A stretch of DNA of 60,038 bases from Ruminococcus sp. (lineage in GTDB: Bacteria > Bacillota > Clostridia > Oscillospirales > Acutalibacteraceae), in contig JAFTGC010000028.1 in assembly GCA_017458105.1 (NCBI GenBank), forward strand, positions 1 to 60,038. Reading direction: 5' to 3'. Below, piece after piece: positions 17,819 through 26,253 of the stretch. The notes below the pieces were generated by a model. That model had not been told where the DNA came from and ran no database searches. It worked only from the letters and a program-made list of their open reading frames with translations. A program made the position numbers and the translations under genes. How positions within the stretch are numbered: position 1 is the stretch's first letter; the number at the start of each line of letters is the position of its first letter.

Positions 17819-18036
17819 AAACGCCTTGGCAAAATGCCGAGTATCCTTATATTATTTTGCCGAAGTATATACTGGGCGGTGTCGATATTTCCGAAAACCA
17901 AAAGGCTGTAACCACAGGATTTTACTATATTATTCCTGGGTGTTCTTTCAACTGAACTTGGTATATTATTACGGTCAAGAAGCTCCTTTCCCCTCAGGGC
18001 TCTTGACACAGAAGTTACTAAGATATAATTGCTCAT
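17815..18036 (-). CDS. DUF3343 protein (putative sulfur/selenium carrier)
   Basis: A 73-residue protein with the DUF3343 pattern: an N-terminal strand (YILVTSVSRALRGKELL), a central PRN segment, the SCGYSLLVF motif containing the single conserved cysteine, and an LGILPRRL tail. Family members are found next to selenium- or sulfur-handling genes and are suspected persulfide or perselenide carriers, but no activity has been shown that I know of. It overlaps the cysteine desulfurase gene by four bases. Its ribosome binding site (GGGGTG) lies in the 3' arm of a hairpin, which could make translation conditional. Confidence 0.8.
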   Translation of the reverse strand: MSNYILVTSVSRALRGKELLDRNNIPSSVERTPRNNIVKSCGYSLLVFGNIDTAQYILRQNNIRILGILPRRL

Positions 18037-18043
18037 AAAATCA

Positions 18044-18068
18044 CCCCATAGTATTACATACTATGAGG
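18044..18068 (-). promoter_or_regulatory. Hairpin covering the ribosome binding site of the DUF3343 gene
   Basis: Eleven-base-pair stem with one G-U pair and a three-base loop. On the minus strand its 3' arm contains GGGG of the ribosome binding site for the ATG at 18036. No T-run follows, so it is not a normal terminator. Confidence 0.5.
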
Positions 18069-18110
18069 TTAAAATTTAAAGGTTCTAATTATAAGTTTAT
18101 CAGCCGTTCA

Positions 18111-18875
18111 TTATTCAGCCAAAAGGTCTGACATATCGTACATACCCGACTGTTTGTTTTTCATAAATACTGCTGCATTGATGGATCCGACCGCAAACAC
18201 CTCTTTTGAGTGTGCCTCGTGCTTTATTGAAATAACCTCGTCGTGGCCTGCAAAGATCACCTCGTGTTCGCCGACAATTGTGCCGCCGCGAATTGAGTGA
18301 ATACCGATTTCGTTTTTATCTCTCTTTTTGCGGTAAGCGTGCCTGTCATATACATACTGTTTTTCGTTAGGAGCAACATCCGAAATTGCATCTGCAATCA
18401 TCAGAGCTGTTCCGCTTGGTGCGTCAAGTTTTAAATTGTGGTGCTTTTCTATAACTTCAATATCAAAATTGTCGCCGTGGTTTGCAAATACCTTTGTAGC
18501 CAATTTGCAAAGTTCAACCATAAGATTTATGCCCAGCGACATATTTCCCGAATAGAAAATACCGACTTTTTCAGAAGCAGACTTTATTGCCTCAACCTGT
18601 TCTTCAGAATAACCTGTTGTGCATATTACAGCAGGAACAGAATTGGACGATGCATAATTAAGCAGGCTGTCAAGAACAGCAGGATTGCTGAAATCGATGA
18701 TTGCATCATATTTTTCGGTTATATCATCAAACGACTTAAAAACCGTAAAATCATAGTCACCGCAATCAAAAGCGTCAACACCGCAGGCTACCTCAACATC
18801 GTTTCTTTCTGCTATTGATTTTACAATTGCGTGTCCCATTTTTCCGGAACATCCGCTTAAAACTACCTTTGTCAT
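18111..18875 (-). CDS. dapB: 4-hydroxy-tetrahydrodipicolinate reductase
   Basis: A 254-residue NAD(P)H enzyme of the diaminopimelate/lysine pathway, acting after DapA. The nucleotide-binding start is VVLSGCSGKMGHAIVKSI, then VICTTGYSEEQ. The catalytic signature is EKHHNLKLDAPSGTALMIA, with the His and Lys residues expected in the active site, followed by GIHSIRGGTIVGEHEVIF. AAGGGGA precedes the ATG. It is last in the asd-dapA-dapB run; a weak hairpin lies between dapA and dapB. DAP is needed for peptidoglycan and, through dipicolinate, for spores. Confidence 0.96.
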   Translation of the reverse strand: MTKVVLSGCSGKMGHAIVKSIAERNDVEVACGVDAFDCGDYDFTVFKSFDDITEKYDAIIDFSNPAVLDSLLNYASSNSVPAVICTTGYSEEQVEAIKSASEKVGIFYSGNMSLGINLMVELCKLATKVFANHGDNFDIEVIEKHHNLKLDAPSGTALMIADAISDVAPNEKQYVYDRHAYRKKRDKNEIGIHSIRGGTIVGEHEVIFAGHDEVISIKHEAHSKEVFAVGSINAAVFMKNKQSGMYDMSDLLAE

Positions 18876-18911
18876 TATCTTTCCCCTTGATTTTAAATAT
18901 CAGTATAAAAT

Positions 18912-18944
18912 GGACTGCCAAAAATTTTAAATTTAAGACAGCCC
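18912..18944 (-). terminator. Weak hairpin between dapA and dapB (possible attenuating terminator)
   Basis: Eight-base-pair stem (18912-18919 with 18937-18944, G-U pairs included) with a 17-base AT-rich loop. On the minus strand it is followed by ATTTTATAC. Because dapB follows directly, it may lower rather than stop dapB transcription. Confidence 0.35.
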
Positions 18945-18954
18945 ACACTATTAA

Positions 18955-19854
18955 TTACTTATACTTACCGATAAGGTCGTACTTTGCAAGACATTCCTTG
19001 AGGTCCTGATAAACTGATTGGTTCATCTGAACAAGCGGCAATCTGCATTCACCTGCATTAAAGCCGAGAAGGTTCATAGCAGTTTTAACCGGGATTGGGT
19101 TCACATCAGAGAACAGTGCTGACATAAGCTCAATGTAATGGAAGTTAAGCTCTGCTGCCTTTACAAAGTTATTGTCAAGACAATACTGAGTAATTTCGTG
19201 CATTTCTCTTGGACAAACATTTGCAAATACAGAAATTACGCCCTTACCGCCGAGTGACATAAACGGAACAGTCTGCTCATCGTTACCTGAATAAATAGCA
19301 AAATCATCACCGCACAGGCTTCTTGTCTGTGCTACAGCAGAAATATCTCCGTTAGCCTCTTTAGCGGCTACGATGTTCTTATGCTTTGAAAGCTCGGCAT
19401 AAGTCTTAGGCTTAATGTTACAGCCTGTTCTTGACGGAACATTGTAGAGGATAACCGGAATGTCAACTTCGTCGGCAATTGTTGTAAAGTGCTTGATAAG
19501 ACCTGCCTGTGAAGTCTTGTTATAATAAGGTGTAACTGAAAGAAGTGCGTCAACACCGTAAGACTGTGCCGACTTAGAAAGGTCAATTGCAGTGGCAGTA
19601 TCATTGCTGCCTGCACCGCCGATTACAGGCACTCTTTTGTTGACCTTTTCGGCAGTGTAAGAAATAACCTTTTTGTGCTCTTCTACAGTGAGTGTTGCGG
19701 ACTCGCCGGTTGTACCGCAGGTGATAATGGCATCTGTACCGTTTTCAATCTGAAAATCAATCAGTCTGCCGTACTCTTCATAGTTTACCGAACCGTCACT
19801 GTTCATAGGTGTTATAATGGCAACACCCGAACCGGTAAAAATTGGTGTATTCAT
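18955..19854 (-). CDS. dapA: 4-hydroxy-tetrahydrodipicolinate synthase
   Basis: A 299-residue TIM-barrel aldolase that joins pyruvate with aspartate semialdehyde, the first committed step to DAP and lysine. Visible motifs are the GTTGESATLTVEEHKKVI phosphate-loop region, the tyrosine segment VTPYYNKTSQAGL, NVPSRTGCNIKP, and the Schiff-base lysine in IVAAKEANGD. GGAGG precedes the ATG by nine bases. It begins 21 bases after asd, its substrate supplier, so the two are clearly co-transcribed. Confidence 0.96.
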   Translation of the reverse strand: MNTPIFTGSGVAIITPMNSDGSVNYEEYGRLIDFQIENGTDAIITCGTTGESATLTVEEHKKVISYTAEKVNKRVPVIGGAGSNDTATAIDLSKSAQSYGVDALLSVTPYYNKTSQAGLIKHFTTIADEVDIPVILYNVPSRTGCNIKPKTYAELSKHKNIVAAKEANGDISAVAQTRSLCGDDFAIYSGNDEQTVPFMSLGGKGVISVFANVCPREMHEITQYCLDNNFVKAAELNFHYIELMSALFSDVNPIPVKTAMNLLGFNAGECRLPLVQMNQSVYQDLKECLAKYDLIGKYK

Positions 19855-19875
19855 TTTAAAAAACCTCCGTAAGGA

Positions 19876-20958
19876 TTAATCCCCGATGTAACCCTCAGCA
19901 CAGAGAAGCTCTGCCAAAAGAACCGCACCGCCGGCTGCACCACGCAGTGTGTTGTGGCTCATACATACAAACTTCAAATCATACTGTGAATCAGGTCTTA
20001 GTCTGCCAACTGAAACCGCCATGCCGTTCTCGAGAGTTCTTGCACTCTTAAGCTGTGGCTGGTCAGGCTCTGTGAAATAATGCAGGAACTGCTTAGGTGC
20101 ACTCGGAAGCTCAAGTTCCTGAGCTCTGCCCTTATAGCTTTCCCATATTTTAATAATTTTTTCTTCTGAAGGAACTTCGCCCTCAAAAGACATAAACACC
20201 GCTGCGGTGTGTCCGTCAGAAACAGGCACTCTGAGGCACTGTGAAGTAATCTGAATATCATCAGTGTCAACAATAACATCGCCTTCAATGTGACCCCAAA
20301 TTTTCAGAGGCTCTTTCTCAGACTTTTCTTCTTCACCGCCGATGTACGGAATGAGGTTATCTACCATCTCAGGCCATCTTTCAAAAGTCTTACCTGCACC
20401 GGAAATTGCCTGATATGTACAAGCAAGAACCTTGTTACAGCCAAACTCCTTAAGCGGATGGATTGCAGGCACATAACACTGGAGTGAACAATTTGATTTA
20501 ACTGCTACAAAGCCCTTCTTTGTGCCGAGCCTTTTCCTCTGGGAAGGAATAATATTGATATGGTCTGCGTTGATCTCAGGTATTACCATAGGAACATCAG
20601 GTGTGTGCCTGTGTGCTGAGTTATTGGAAACTACAGGACACTCAGCCTTTGCGTACTCTTCTTCAAGTGCTCTGATCTGATCTTTAGGCATATCAACTGC
20701 ACAGAAAACAAAGTCAACCTTTTCTGCAACCTTCTGAACTTCGGCAGCGTCAAGGATAACCATATCTTTAAGCGACTCCGGGATAGGCTCGCTCAAAGCC
20801 CATCTGTTTTCTACACATTCTTTATATGTCTTGCCGGCACTGCGTTTACTTGCAGCAAGGGCTGTAACTGTAAACCATGGGTGATTTTCAAGCAAAGTTG
20901 CAAATCTTTGACCTACCATACCGGTAGCACCTATGATTCCAACATTATAGTTTTTCAT
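19876..20958 (-). CDS. asd: Aspartate-semialdehyde dehydrogenase (archaeal/fungal-type)
   Basis: A 360-residue NADPH enzyme that makes aspartate semialdehyde for lysine, threonine and methionine synthesis. The nucleotide-binding start is VGIIGATGMVGQRFATLL, and the catalytic cysteine is in VKSNCSLQCYVPAIHP. Other family segments are SGAGKTFERWPEM and RVPVSDGHTAAVF, which contains an active-site histidine. Sequence style and length match the archaeal/yeast branch rather than the shorter E. coli type; this is common in Clostridia. The start is ATG 20958 after GGAGG; an in-frame extension of 15 codons upstream lacks a ribosome binding site. Confidence 0.95.
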   Translation of the reverse strand: MKNYNVGIIGATGMVGQRFATLLENHPWFTVTALAASKRSAGKTYKECVENRWALSEPIPESLKDMVILDAAEVQKVAEKVDFVFCAVDMPKDQIRALEEEYAKAECPVVSNNSAHRHTPDVPMVIPEINADHINIIPSQRKRLGTKKGFVAVKSNCSLQCYVPAIHPLKEFGCNKVLACTYQAISGAGKTFERWPEMVDNLIPYIGGEEEKSEKEPLKIWGHIEGDVIVDTDDIQITSQCLRVPVSDGHTAAVFMSFEGEVPSEEKIIKIWESYKGRAQELELPSAPKQFLHYFTEPDQPQLKSARTLENGMAVSVGRLRPDSQYDLKFVCMSHNTLRGAAGGAVLLAELLCAEGYIGD

Positions 20959-21033
20959 TTTTCGTCCTCCATTTTTAAAAAAGTATGTTGCGTTTTTTCT
21001 CACTTTATTATATTATAGATTAGAAAACACAAA

Positions 21034-21062
21034 TTGACCTATTCTCTTTGATATTTTATCAT
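21034..21062 (+). promoter_or_regulatory. Promoter of queA-tgt
   Basis: TTGACC (21034-21039) and TATCAT (21057-21062) with a 17-base spacer, reading into queA about 50 bases downstream. Its -10 box overlaps the -10 box of the opposing asd promoter. Confidence 0.65.
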
Positions 21063-21081
21063 TTAATATCGTATATGTCAA
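21053..21081 (-). promoter_or_regulatory. Promoter of asd-dapA-dapB
   Basis: Consensus TTGACA (21076-21081) and TAAAAT (21053-21058) with a 17-base spacer. Transcription would start near 21046, giving an asd leader of about 90 bases. I saw no lysine riboswitch fold in that leader. Confidence 0.75.
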
Positions 21082-21114
21082 TTATTTTGCTACAATTATA
21101 TGAAGGATTTTTGT

Positions 21115-22140
21115 ATGAAAACAAGTGATTTTTATTATGACCTGCCTGAAGAGCTTATTGCACAAACACCTCTTGAACCGAGAGATTCTTCAAAAATGCT
21201 GGTTCTCGATCGTAAAAGCGGAAGTATAGAGCATAAAATCTTCCGAGATGTAATCGACTTTTTAAACCCGGGAGATACCTTGATTGTGAATGATTCAAGA
21301 GTGCTTCCTGCAAGAATTTACGGCACCAAAGTACCTACGGGAGCAAATGTTGAATTTTTGCTTCTCAAACAAGTGCGTGAAAAAACCTGGGAAACCCTTG
21401 TAAAACCCGGACGAAAGGCAAAACCCGGTGATAAATTCAGTTTTGGCAACGGAATTATGCAAGGCGAGGTTATTGAAATACTTCAGGACGGCAACCGAAT
21501 TGTACAATTCAGCTGTGAAAATAATTTTTATGAAACCCTGGACAAAATCGGACAAATGCCGCTGCCGCCGTACATTCACGAAAAGCTTAAAGACCGTGAG
21601 CGTTATCAAACTGTCTACAGCAACGAGTTAGGCTCTGCCGCAGCACCCACCGCAGGGCTTCACTTTACCAATGAACTGCTTGAAAAAATAAAGTCAAAAG
21701 GTGTCAACATAGGCTATGTTACCTTACATGTAGGGCTGGGAACCTTCCGCCCTGTTAAGGTTGACGATGTGACAAACCACAAAATGCACAGCGAGCATTT
21801 TGAAGTACCGAATGAAACCGCGGAGCTGATTGAACGCACAAAACAAAACGGCAAGCGTGTTATTGCTGTAGGCACAACCTCGTGCAGAACTTTGGAAAGC
21901 GTCGCTAAAGAGCACGGCAAGGTGATTGCTTGTGACGGCTGGACGGATATTTTTATCTATCCGGGGTTTGAGTTTAAAGTACTTGACGGACTTATTACAA
22001 ACTTTCATCTGCCTGAAAGCACGCTGATTATGCTTGTTTCAGCATTTGCAGATTATGATAAAATTATGAATGCGTACAAAACCGCCGTTAAAGAAAAATA
22101 TAGATTTTTCTCCTTTGGTGACAGTATGCTTATAAAGTAG
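21115..22140 (+). CDS. queA: S-adenosylmethionine:tRNA ribosyltransferase-isomerase
   Basis: A 341-residue enzyme that moves the ribosyl part of SAM onto 7-aminomethyl-7-deazaguanine in tRNA, giving epoxyqueuosine. Family motifs are [45 protein letters not shown] and [16 protein letters not shown]. The start is ATG 21115 ([10 protein letters not shown]), seven bases after GAAGGA; an ATG five codons upstream is possible but sits in that ribosome binding site. It is the first of a two-gene queuosine operon with tgt; seven bases separate them. Confidence 0.96.
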   Translation: MKTSDFYYDLPEELIAQTPLEPRDSSKMLVLDRKSGSIEHKIFRDVIDFLNPGDTLIVNDSRVLPARIYGTKVPTGANVEFLLLKQVREKTWETLVKPGRKAKPGDKFSFGNGIMQGEVIEILQDGNRIVQFSCENNFYETLDKIGQMPLPPYIHEKLKDRERYQTVYSNELGSAAAPTAGLHFTNELLEKIKSKGVNIGYVTLHVGLGTFRPVKVDDVTNHKMHSEHFEVPNETAELIERTKQNGKRVIAVGTTSCRTLESVAKEHGKVIACDGWTDIFIYPGFEFKVLDGLITNFHLPESTLIMLVSAFADYDKIMNAYKTAVKEKYRFFSFGDSMLIK

Positions 22141-22147
22141 GTAAATT

Positions 22148-23278
22148 ATGTATAAAATTATTAAAAAAGAAAAAAACGCAAGGCTCGGTGAATTTTCAAC
22201 TCCACACGGAACTTTTAAAACACCGTGCTTTATGAATGTTGCCACTGCTGCCGCAATAAAGGGAGGGCTTTCATCACTGGACCTCAAAGACATTGACTGT
22301 CAGGTTATGTTGTGCAACACATATCATTTGCATGTCAGGACAGGCGATAAAATCATAAGAGAGTTGGGAGGATTGCACCCGCTGACAAAATGGAACGGAC
22401 CTATACTAACCGATTCAGGCGGATTTCAGGTGTTTTCGCTTGCAAAACTGAGAAACATCAAAGAAGAAGGTGTTTACTTTTCTTCTCACATTGACGGCAG
22501 AAAAATCTTTATGGGACCTGAGGAATCCATGCAGATTCAGTCAAACTTAGGCTCAACAATCGCAATGGCTTTTGATGAATGTATTGAAAATCCGTCACCT
22601 TATGATTATGTTGAACAATCAATAAACCGCACAACAAGGTGGTTGGAACGCTGTAAAATAGAAATGGACAGGCTAAACTCACTGCCGAACACTCTCAACA
22701 AAAAACAGTTGCTTTTTGGCATAAATCAAGGTTCAACCTATGAGGATTTGCGAATCAAACATATGAAAGACATAGCCTCACTCGACCTTGACGGCTACGC
22801 AATAGGCGGTCTTGCCGTGGGAGAAACTGCCGACGAAATGTACAAAATTATTGAAACAATCGAACCGTATATGCCCGAAAATAAAATTCGTTATCTTATG
22901 GGAGTGGGTACTCCCGTCAATATTCTTGAAGCAGTAAGTCGTGGTGTAGACCTCTTTGACTGTGTTATGCCAAGCCGAAACGCACGCCACGGACATCTGT
23001 TCACAAAATCGGGGATAATTAATATTAACAACTTAAAATATCAAAAAGACTTGCGTCCTATTGATGAACAATGCAGTTGCCCGGCATGCAAAAGTTTTTC
23101 AAGAGCGTACCTGCGGCATCTAAAAAAAGCCGACGAAATGCTGTATATGCGACTTGCAGTTATGCACAACCTCTATTTCTACAACAACTTAATGAGCGAA
23201 ATACGAACATCGCTTGAAAATAACGAGTTTAAGCAATATTACGATAATCACATAGAAATACTGGGAACCAGAATTTAA
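22148..23278 (+). CDS. tgt: tRNA-guanine transglycosylase
   Basis: A 376-residue TIM-barrel enzyme that swaps guanine 34 for preQ1 in tRNAs with GUN anticodons. The substrate pocket reads TDSGGFQVFSLAK, with the general-base aspartate. The nucleophile region is DLFDCVMPSRNARHGHLF. The zinc site is CSCPACKSF plus a histidine in YLRHL. It follows queA by seven bases with a weak ribosome binding site, so translation may be coupled. Genes for making preQ1 are not in the window. It ends 12 bases before the oppositely oriented dockerin gene. Confidence 0.97.
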   Translation: MYKIIKKEKNARLGEFSTPHGTFKTPCFMNVATAAAIKGGLSSLDLKDIDCQVMLCNTYHLHVRTGDKIIRELGGLHPLTKWNGPILTDSGGFQVFSLAKLRNIKEEGVYFSSHIDGRKIFMGPEESMQIQSNLGSTIAMAFDECIENPSPYDYVEQSINRTTRWLERCKIEMDRLNSLPNTLNKKQLLFGINQGSTYEDLRIKHMKDIASLDLDGYAIGGLAVGETADEMYKIIETIEPYMPENKIRYLMGVGTPVNILEAVSRGVDLFDCVMPSRNARHGHLFTKSGIININNLKYQKDLRPIDEQCSCPACKSFSRAYLRHLKKADEMLYMRLAVMHNLYFYNNLMSEIRTSLENNEFKQYYDNHIEILGTRI

Positions 23279-23289
23279 GAAACCGCTGA

Positions 23290-24693
23290 TTAATTTCTTA
23301 GCCTTGCCATTCTGACTAAATCAGCATTGCTTAGTTTATTGTCGGAATTTGTATCCGCCGAAAGTTTTTCGCTGTTATTTAATTTAACATTACCAAGAAG
23401 ATAATCCGTAAATTTTTGAGTATCTTTAGTATTGACCTTACCGTCGGAATTAACATCACCATTGACAATAATCGTATATTTTATGCTACTGTTACCTGCG
23501 GTAAAGTTTACTTTCATACCTGTTTTGACATATCCCTGTGTTCTCGTAACTCCGTTCTCTGAAAATGAAATTTCATATCCATAAAAATTCAGAGTGTTTT
23601 TAAAAACTGTTATGGAAGTTGAACCGCTGACATTGTTGATATAGCCGTCGCTTAGTTTATAGGTCGGTGATGAAATTTTGGTAGAATTCCCACCGGAGTT
23701 TTCTGTTGTAGATAATGTATTTTCAGTGTCAATGCCATAATCATCTGTATTCTTTTGAGAGGCATTATCAGAGTAAATTATTTTGCTGAAGTCGCTTATT
23801 TTAATCACATTAATTTGCTGTTTTGTCACTGCATACACCGTTGAATTTCCTGCATAAATACCAACTATTACATCGTTTACATAATATTCTTTTGTAGGCT
23901 TATTTTTACCGATTGGAGTAAGTGATATGTTCTTGCCTGAAGCAGTCAAAGCATATTTTCCGCAAACAGCTACCAACGAACTTTTAGACGAAAAAATCTT
24001 TTTACAGTTGTTCTTTAAATCATAAATATTACCGCTTTTAGTTATGTATTGTGAGTTAAGCATGGTTAAAGGATAACCCCAGTGTTCCGATGAAACCGTT
24101 TTTAACTTAGTTCCAATAAAACTATAGCACTCTCTGCCCGTTACTATCAGCAAATCACTGCCGTTATATGTAACAAGCTGAGCTATGTAATCAGGAAGTT
24201 TATATCGGTTGATTAACTTGCCGTCAGAAGAAAATTTTAATAACTCATACTTATTGGTTTCATTTACAGTGTAAAAATTGCCCTTATTATCAGGAACAAA
24301 TAGAAATTTATTATTGTTTTTAAAATCTGCAAATTTATAATTACGAGAAGATTTTTTGCTATAATTGTACGAAGCTGCCGTCATAAACTTTTCTTTATTT
24401 CTTAAAAGAAAATAAAATTCACCGTTTACATAGTTACAATTAATTACCTCGCTATCAAATTTAAGAGTACGGATTTCGACCCCTATTTTGTTTATTAAAA
24501 CATTCGTACCGCTTGTTGAAACATAATAGGCATAGTTATTATCGTTGAAAAAATAATGTTTATCGTTATTATAGTAATGGTAAGTTACGGTATGTGACGA
24601 ATCTTCGGAATTGGCAGTAAAATTGAATAAAGCTGCAAATGCCGAACAACAAAAAACGGCGACAATAAGCAACAGGGATACAACCTTGTTCAT
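23290..24693 (-). CDS. Secreted dockerin-containing protein of unknown function
   Basis: A 467-residue exported protein. A signal peptide (VVSLLLIVAVFCCSAFAALF) is followed by about 300 residues rich in Asn, Lys and Tyr with repeating strand-turn units such as NNYAYYVSTSG, GNFYTVNETN and LTMLNSQYIT, which suggests a beta-propeller-like fold. A Ser/Thr/Asn linker (about 320-345) and a small domain precede a C-terminal type I dockerin. The dockerin has two calcium loops, DVNSDGKVNTKD and DTNSDNKLSNAD. No catalytic domain is recognisable. The start is ATG 24693 after GGTGGTGA. It stands alone with its own promoter. Confidence 0.82.
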   Translation of the reverse strand: MNKVVSLLLIVAVFCCSAFAALFNFTANSEDSSHTVTYHYYNNDKHYFFNDNNYAYYVSTSGTNVLINKIGVEIRTLKFDSEVINCNYVNGEFYFLLRNKEKFMTAASYNYSKKSSRNYKFADFKNNNKFLFVPDNKGNFYTVNETNKYELLKFSSDGKLINRYKLPDYIAQLVTYNGSDLLIVTGRECYSFIGTKLKTVSSEHWGYPLTMLNSQYITKSGNIYDLKNNCKKIFSSKSSLVAVCGKYALTASGKNISLTPIGKNKPTKEYYVNDVIVGIYAGNSTVYAVTKQQINVIKISDFSKIIYSDNASQKNTDDYGIDTENTLSTTENSGGNSTKISSPTYKLSDGYINNVSGSTSITVFKNTLNFYGYEISFSENGVTRTQGYVKTGMKVNFTAGNSSIKYTIIVNGDVNSDGKVNTKDTQKFTDYLLGNVKLNNSEKLSADTNSDNKLSNADLVRMARLRN

Positions 24694-24722
24694 ATTATCA
24701 CCACCAAACATATAATGTTGTA

Positions 24723-24751
24723 ATTATATATTATTCCGCCAACAAATACAA
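24723..24751 (-). promoter_or_regulatory. Candidate promoter of the dockerin gene
   Basis: TTGTAT (24746-24751) and TATAAT (24723-24728), spacer 17 bases, about 30 bases upstream of the start codon and just beyond the yajC terminator. Confidence 0.6.
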
Positions 24752-24783
24752 CTTTTCGTTAAATATAGCCACAATTACAAAAA

Positions 24784-24816
24784 GCACCGAAGATACCGTT
24801 AAAGTTTCTTCGGTGC
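24784..24816 (-). terminator. Intrinsic terminator after yajC
   Basis: Perfect ten-base-pair stem (24784-24793 with 24807-24816) with a 13-base loop and a TTTTT run after it on the minus strand, 15 bases past the yajC stop. Confidence 0.9.
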
Positions 24817-24830
24817 AAATTTTATATAAA

Positions 24831-25235
24831 TTATTTTTCAGCAGGTGAATCTTCACTACCTTCTTTTTTCTTTCTTCCAAAGAAGCTCTTCTTTTCCTGC
24901 TTTTCTGTCTTTTCAGTGTCCTTATCGTTGTTAACTGTTGAAATTGCCCAACGCTTAAAAACAATCTTTGTTTTTTCCGAACCGCTTTCAAGAACTATCT
25001 CATCATCTTCTTCTCTGATTGCAACAACTTTACCGACAATTCCGCCGATAGTTGTTATTTCATCACCAATCTCAAGGCTGTTTCTCAGCTCTTCCTCCTG
25101 CTTTGTTCTCTTGGACTTTGGTCTGATAAGGATAAAATAAATACCCACAAAAATCAGAGCATAGATAATAATGAGTGTCCACATATTACCGCCCTGGCCG
25201 CTTGAACTTGCTGCGTCAAGTAAAATAGTATTCAT
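24831..25235 (-). CDS. yajC: Preprotein translocase subunit YajC
   Basis: A 134-residue membrane protein associated with the SecDF-YajC complex. One helix (WTLIIIYALIFVGIYFILI) is followed by RPKSKRTKQEEELRNSLEIG and the small cytoplasmic domain DEITTIGGIVGKVVAIREED, which is the family's conserved core. The C-terminus is a highly charged, lysine-rich tail. GGAG precedes the ATG by seven bases. secD and secF, usual neighbours, are not here; tgt lies nearby but on the other strand, partly echoing the common queA-tgt-yajC order. Confidence 0.93.
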   Translation of the reverse strand: MNTILLDAASSSGQGGNMWTLIIIYALIFVGIYFILIRPKSKRTKQEEELRNSLEIGDEITTIGGIVGKVVAIREEDDEIVLESGSEKTKIVFKRWAISTVNNDKDTEKTEKQEKKSFFGRKKKEGSEDSPAEK

Positions 25236-25289
25236 AACAATTCTCCATTCCGTATTTTTTAGGCAGTGACCTAATTATCACTTCTAATC

Positions 25290-25318
25290 ATTATACCAGT
25301 TATTGACAATTCTTTCAA
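25290..25318 (-). promoter_or_regulatory. Promoter of yajC
   Basis: TTGAAA (25313-25318) and TATAAT (25290-25295) with a 17-base spacer, placed between the RluA-type gene and yajC. The leader is about 50 bases. Confidence 0.75.
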
Positions 25319-25332
25319 GTATATTTTTTAAA

Positions 25333-26253
25333 TTAGCTGATTCTATTTAAAAACTTCGTGAAATATGGCGGTAAATCTGAGTTAAATTCAATATATTCGC
25401 CTGTCCTTGGGTGGATAAACCCTATTACTTTTGCGTGCAAGCATTGTCCGTTGAGGGATTTTATGACTTTTTTCGGTCCATATACATCGTCACCTGCTAC
25501 CGGGTGACCAATGTGTGCCATATGAACCCTTATCTGATGCGTGCGACCTGTTTCAAGAATACACCTTATATGAGTGAAACTGTTTGCAGAAGTGTTAAAA
25601 GAACTAATCACTTCATAGTGAGTTACAGCATTCTTGGAATTTTCATAAGTTACGCACATCTTTTTTCTGTCAATTTTATTGCGTCCTATAGGTGCATCCA
25701 CCGTGCCGTTTTCTTTAACATTGCCGTAGACAACCGCCTGATATTCCCTTTTAAAGCTATGTTCCTTGATTTGTAACGCAAGATGATTATGTGCTTTATC
25801 ATTCTTCGCAACAATCAAAAGTCCGCTGGTGTTTTTATCAATTCGATGTACTATTCCCGGGCGTAAAACTCCGTTAATACCCGAAAGGCTGTCCTTACAA
25901 TGGTACAAAAGGGCGTTTACCAATGTACCCGAGTAATTTCCCGGTGCAGGATGAACAACCATTCCTTTGGGTTTATTTACCACCAGCAAATCATCGTCCT
26001 CATATACAATATCAAGCGGAATATTTTCAGGCTCAACATCATATTCCACAGGGTCAGGAACGGTGAAGGTTATATTATCGTTTTCTTTCAATTTATATTT
26101 TTTATTAACCGGCTTTCCGTTCACCGTTGCCCCGCCATTTTCAATTATATTTGCAATTGAAGAACGGGAAATTTCATTAATATTCTTTGAAAGAAATTTG
26201 TCAATTCTACTGCCAACAAATTCAGAAGTAGCTTTAAATTCAAAGCTTTGCAT
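25333..26253 (-). CDS. RluA-family (RluD-like) RNA pseudouridine synthase
   Basis: A 306-residue enzyme that isomerises uridine in rRNA or tRNA. An N-terminal S4 RNA-binding domain (SRIDKFLSKNINEISRSSIA) precedes the catalytic domain, with IVYEDDDLLVVNKPKGMVVH and the motif HRIDKNTSGLLIVAKN holding the catalytic aspartate. RTHQIRVHMAHIGHPVAGDD follows. The start is ATG 26253 (MQSFEFKATS), eight bases after AAGGA, giving a 14-base overlap with lspA. The lspA-rluD order is widespread in Firmicutes (YlyB-type). The target uridine is not predictable. Confidence 0.92.
   Translation of the reverse strand: MQSFEFKATSEFVGSRIDKFLSKNINEISRSSIANIIENGGATVNGKPVNKKYKLKENDNITFTVPDPVEYDVEPENIPLDIVYEDDDLLVVNKPKGMVVHPAPGNYSGTLVNALLYHCKDSLSGINGVLRPGIVHRIDKNTSGLLIVAKNDKAHNHLALQIKEHSFKREYQAVVYGNVKENGTVDAPIGRNKIDRKKMCVTYENSKNAVTHYEVISSFNTSANSFTHIRCILETGRTHQIRVHMAHIGHPVAGDDVYGPKKVIKSLNGQCLHAKVIGFIHPRTGEYIEFNSDLPPYFTKFLNRIS

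Noticed and set aside
18044-18068. Hairpin resembling the one at 1865-1892 as a dispersed repeat
   Set aside because: The shared bases are few (CTCATA plus AT-rich pairs) and the surrounding DNA differs, so chance similarity is more likely.
20959-21046. Lysine riboswitch in the asd leader
   Set aside because: The leader is only about 90 bases and shows none of the conserved L-box stems.
23279-23289. Bidirectional terminator between tgt and the dockerin gene
   Set aside because: The possible stem is only about six A/T pairs with no T-run, so it is too weak to call.
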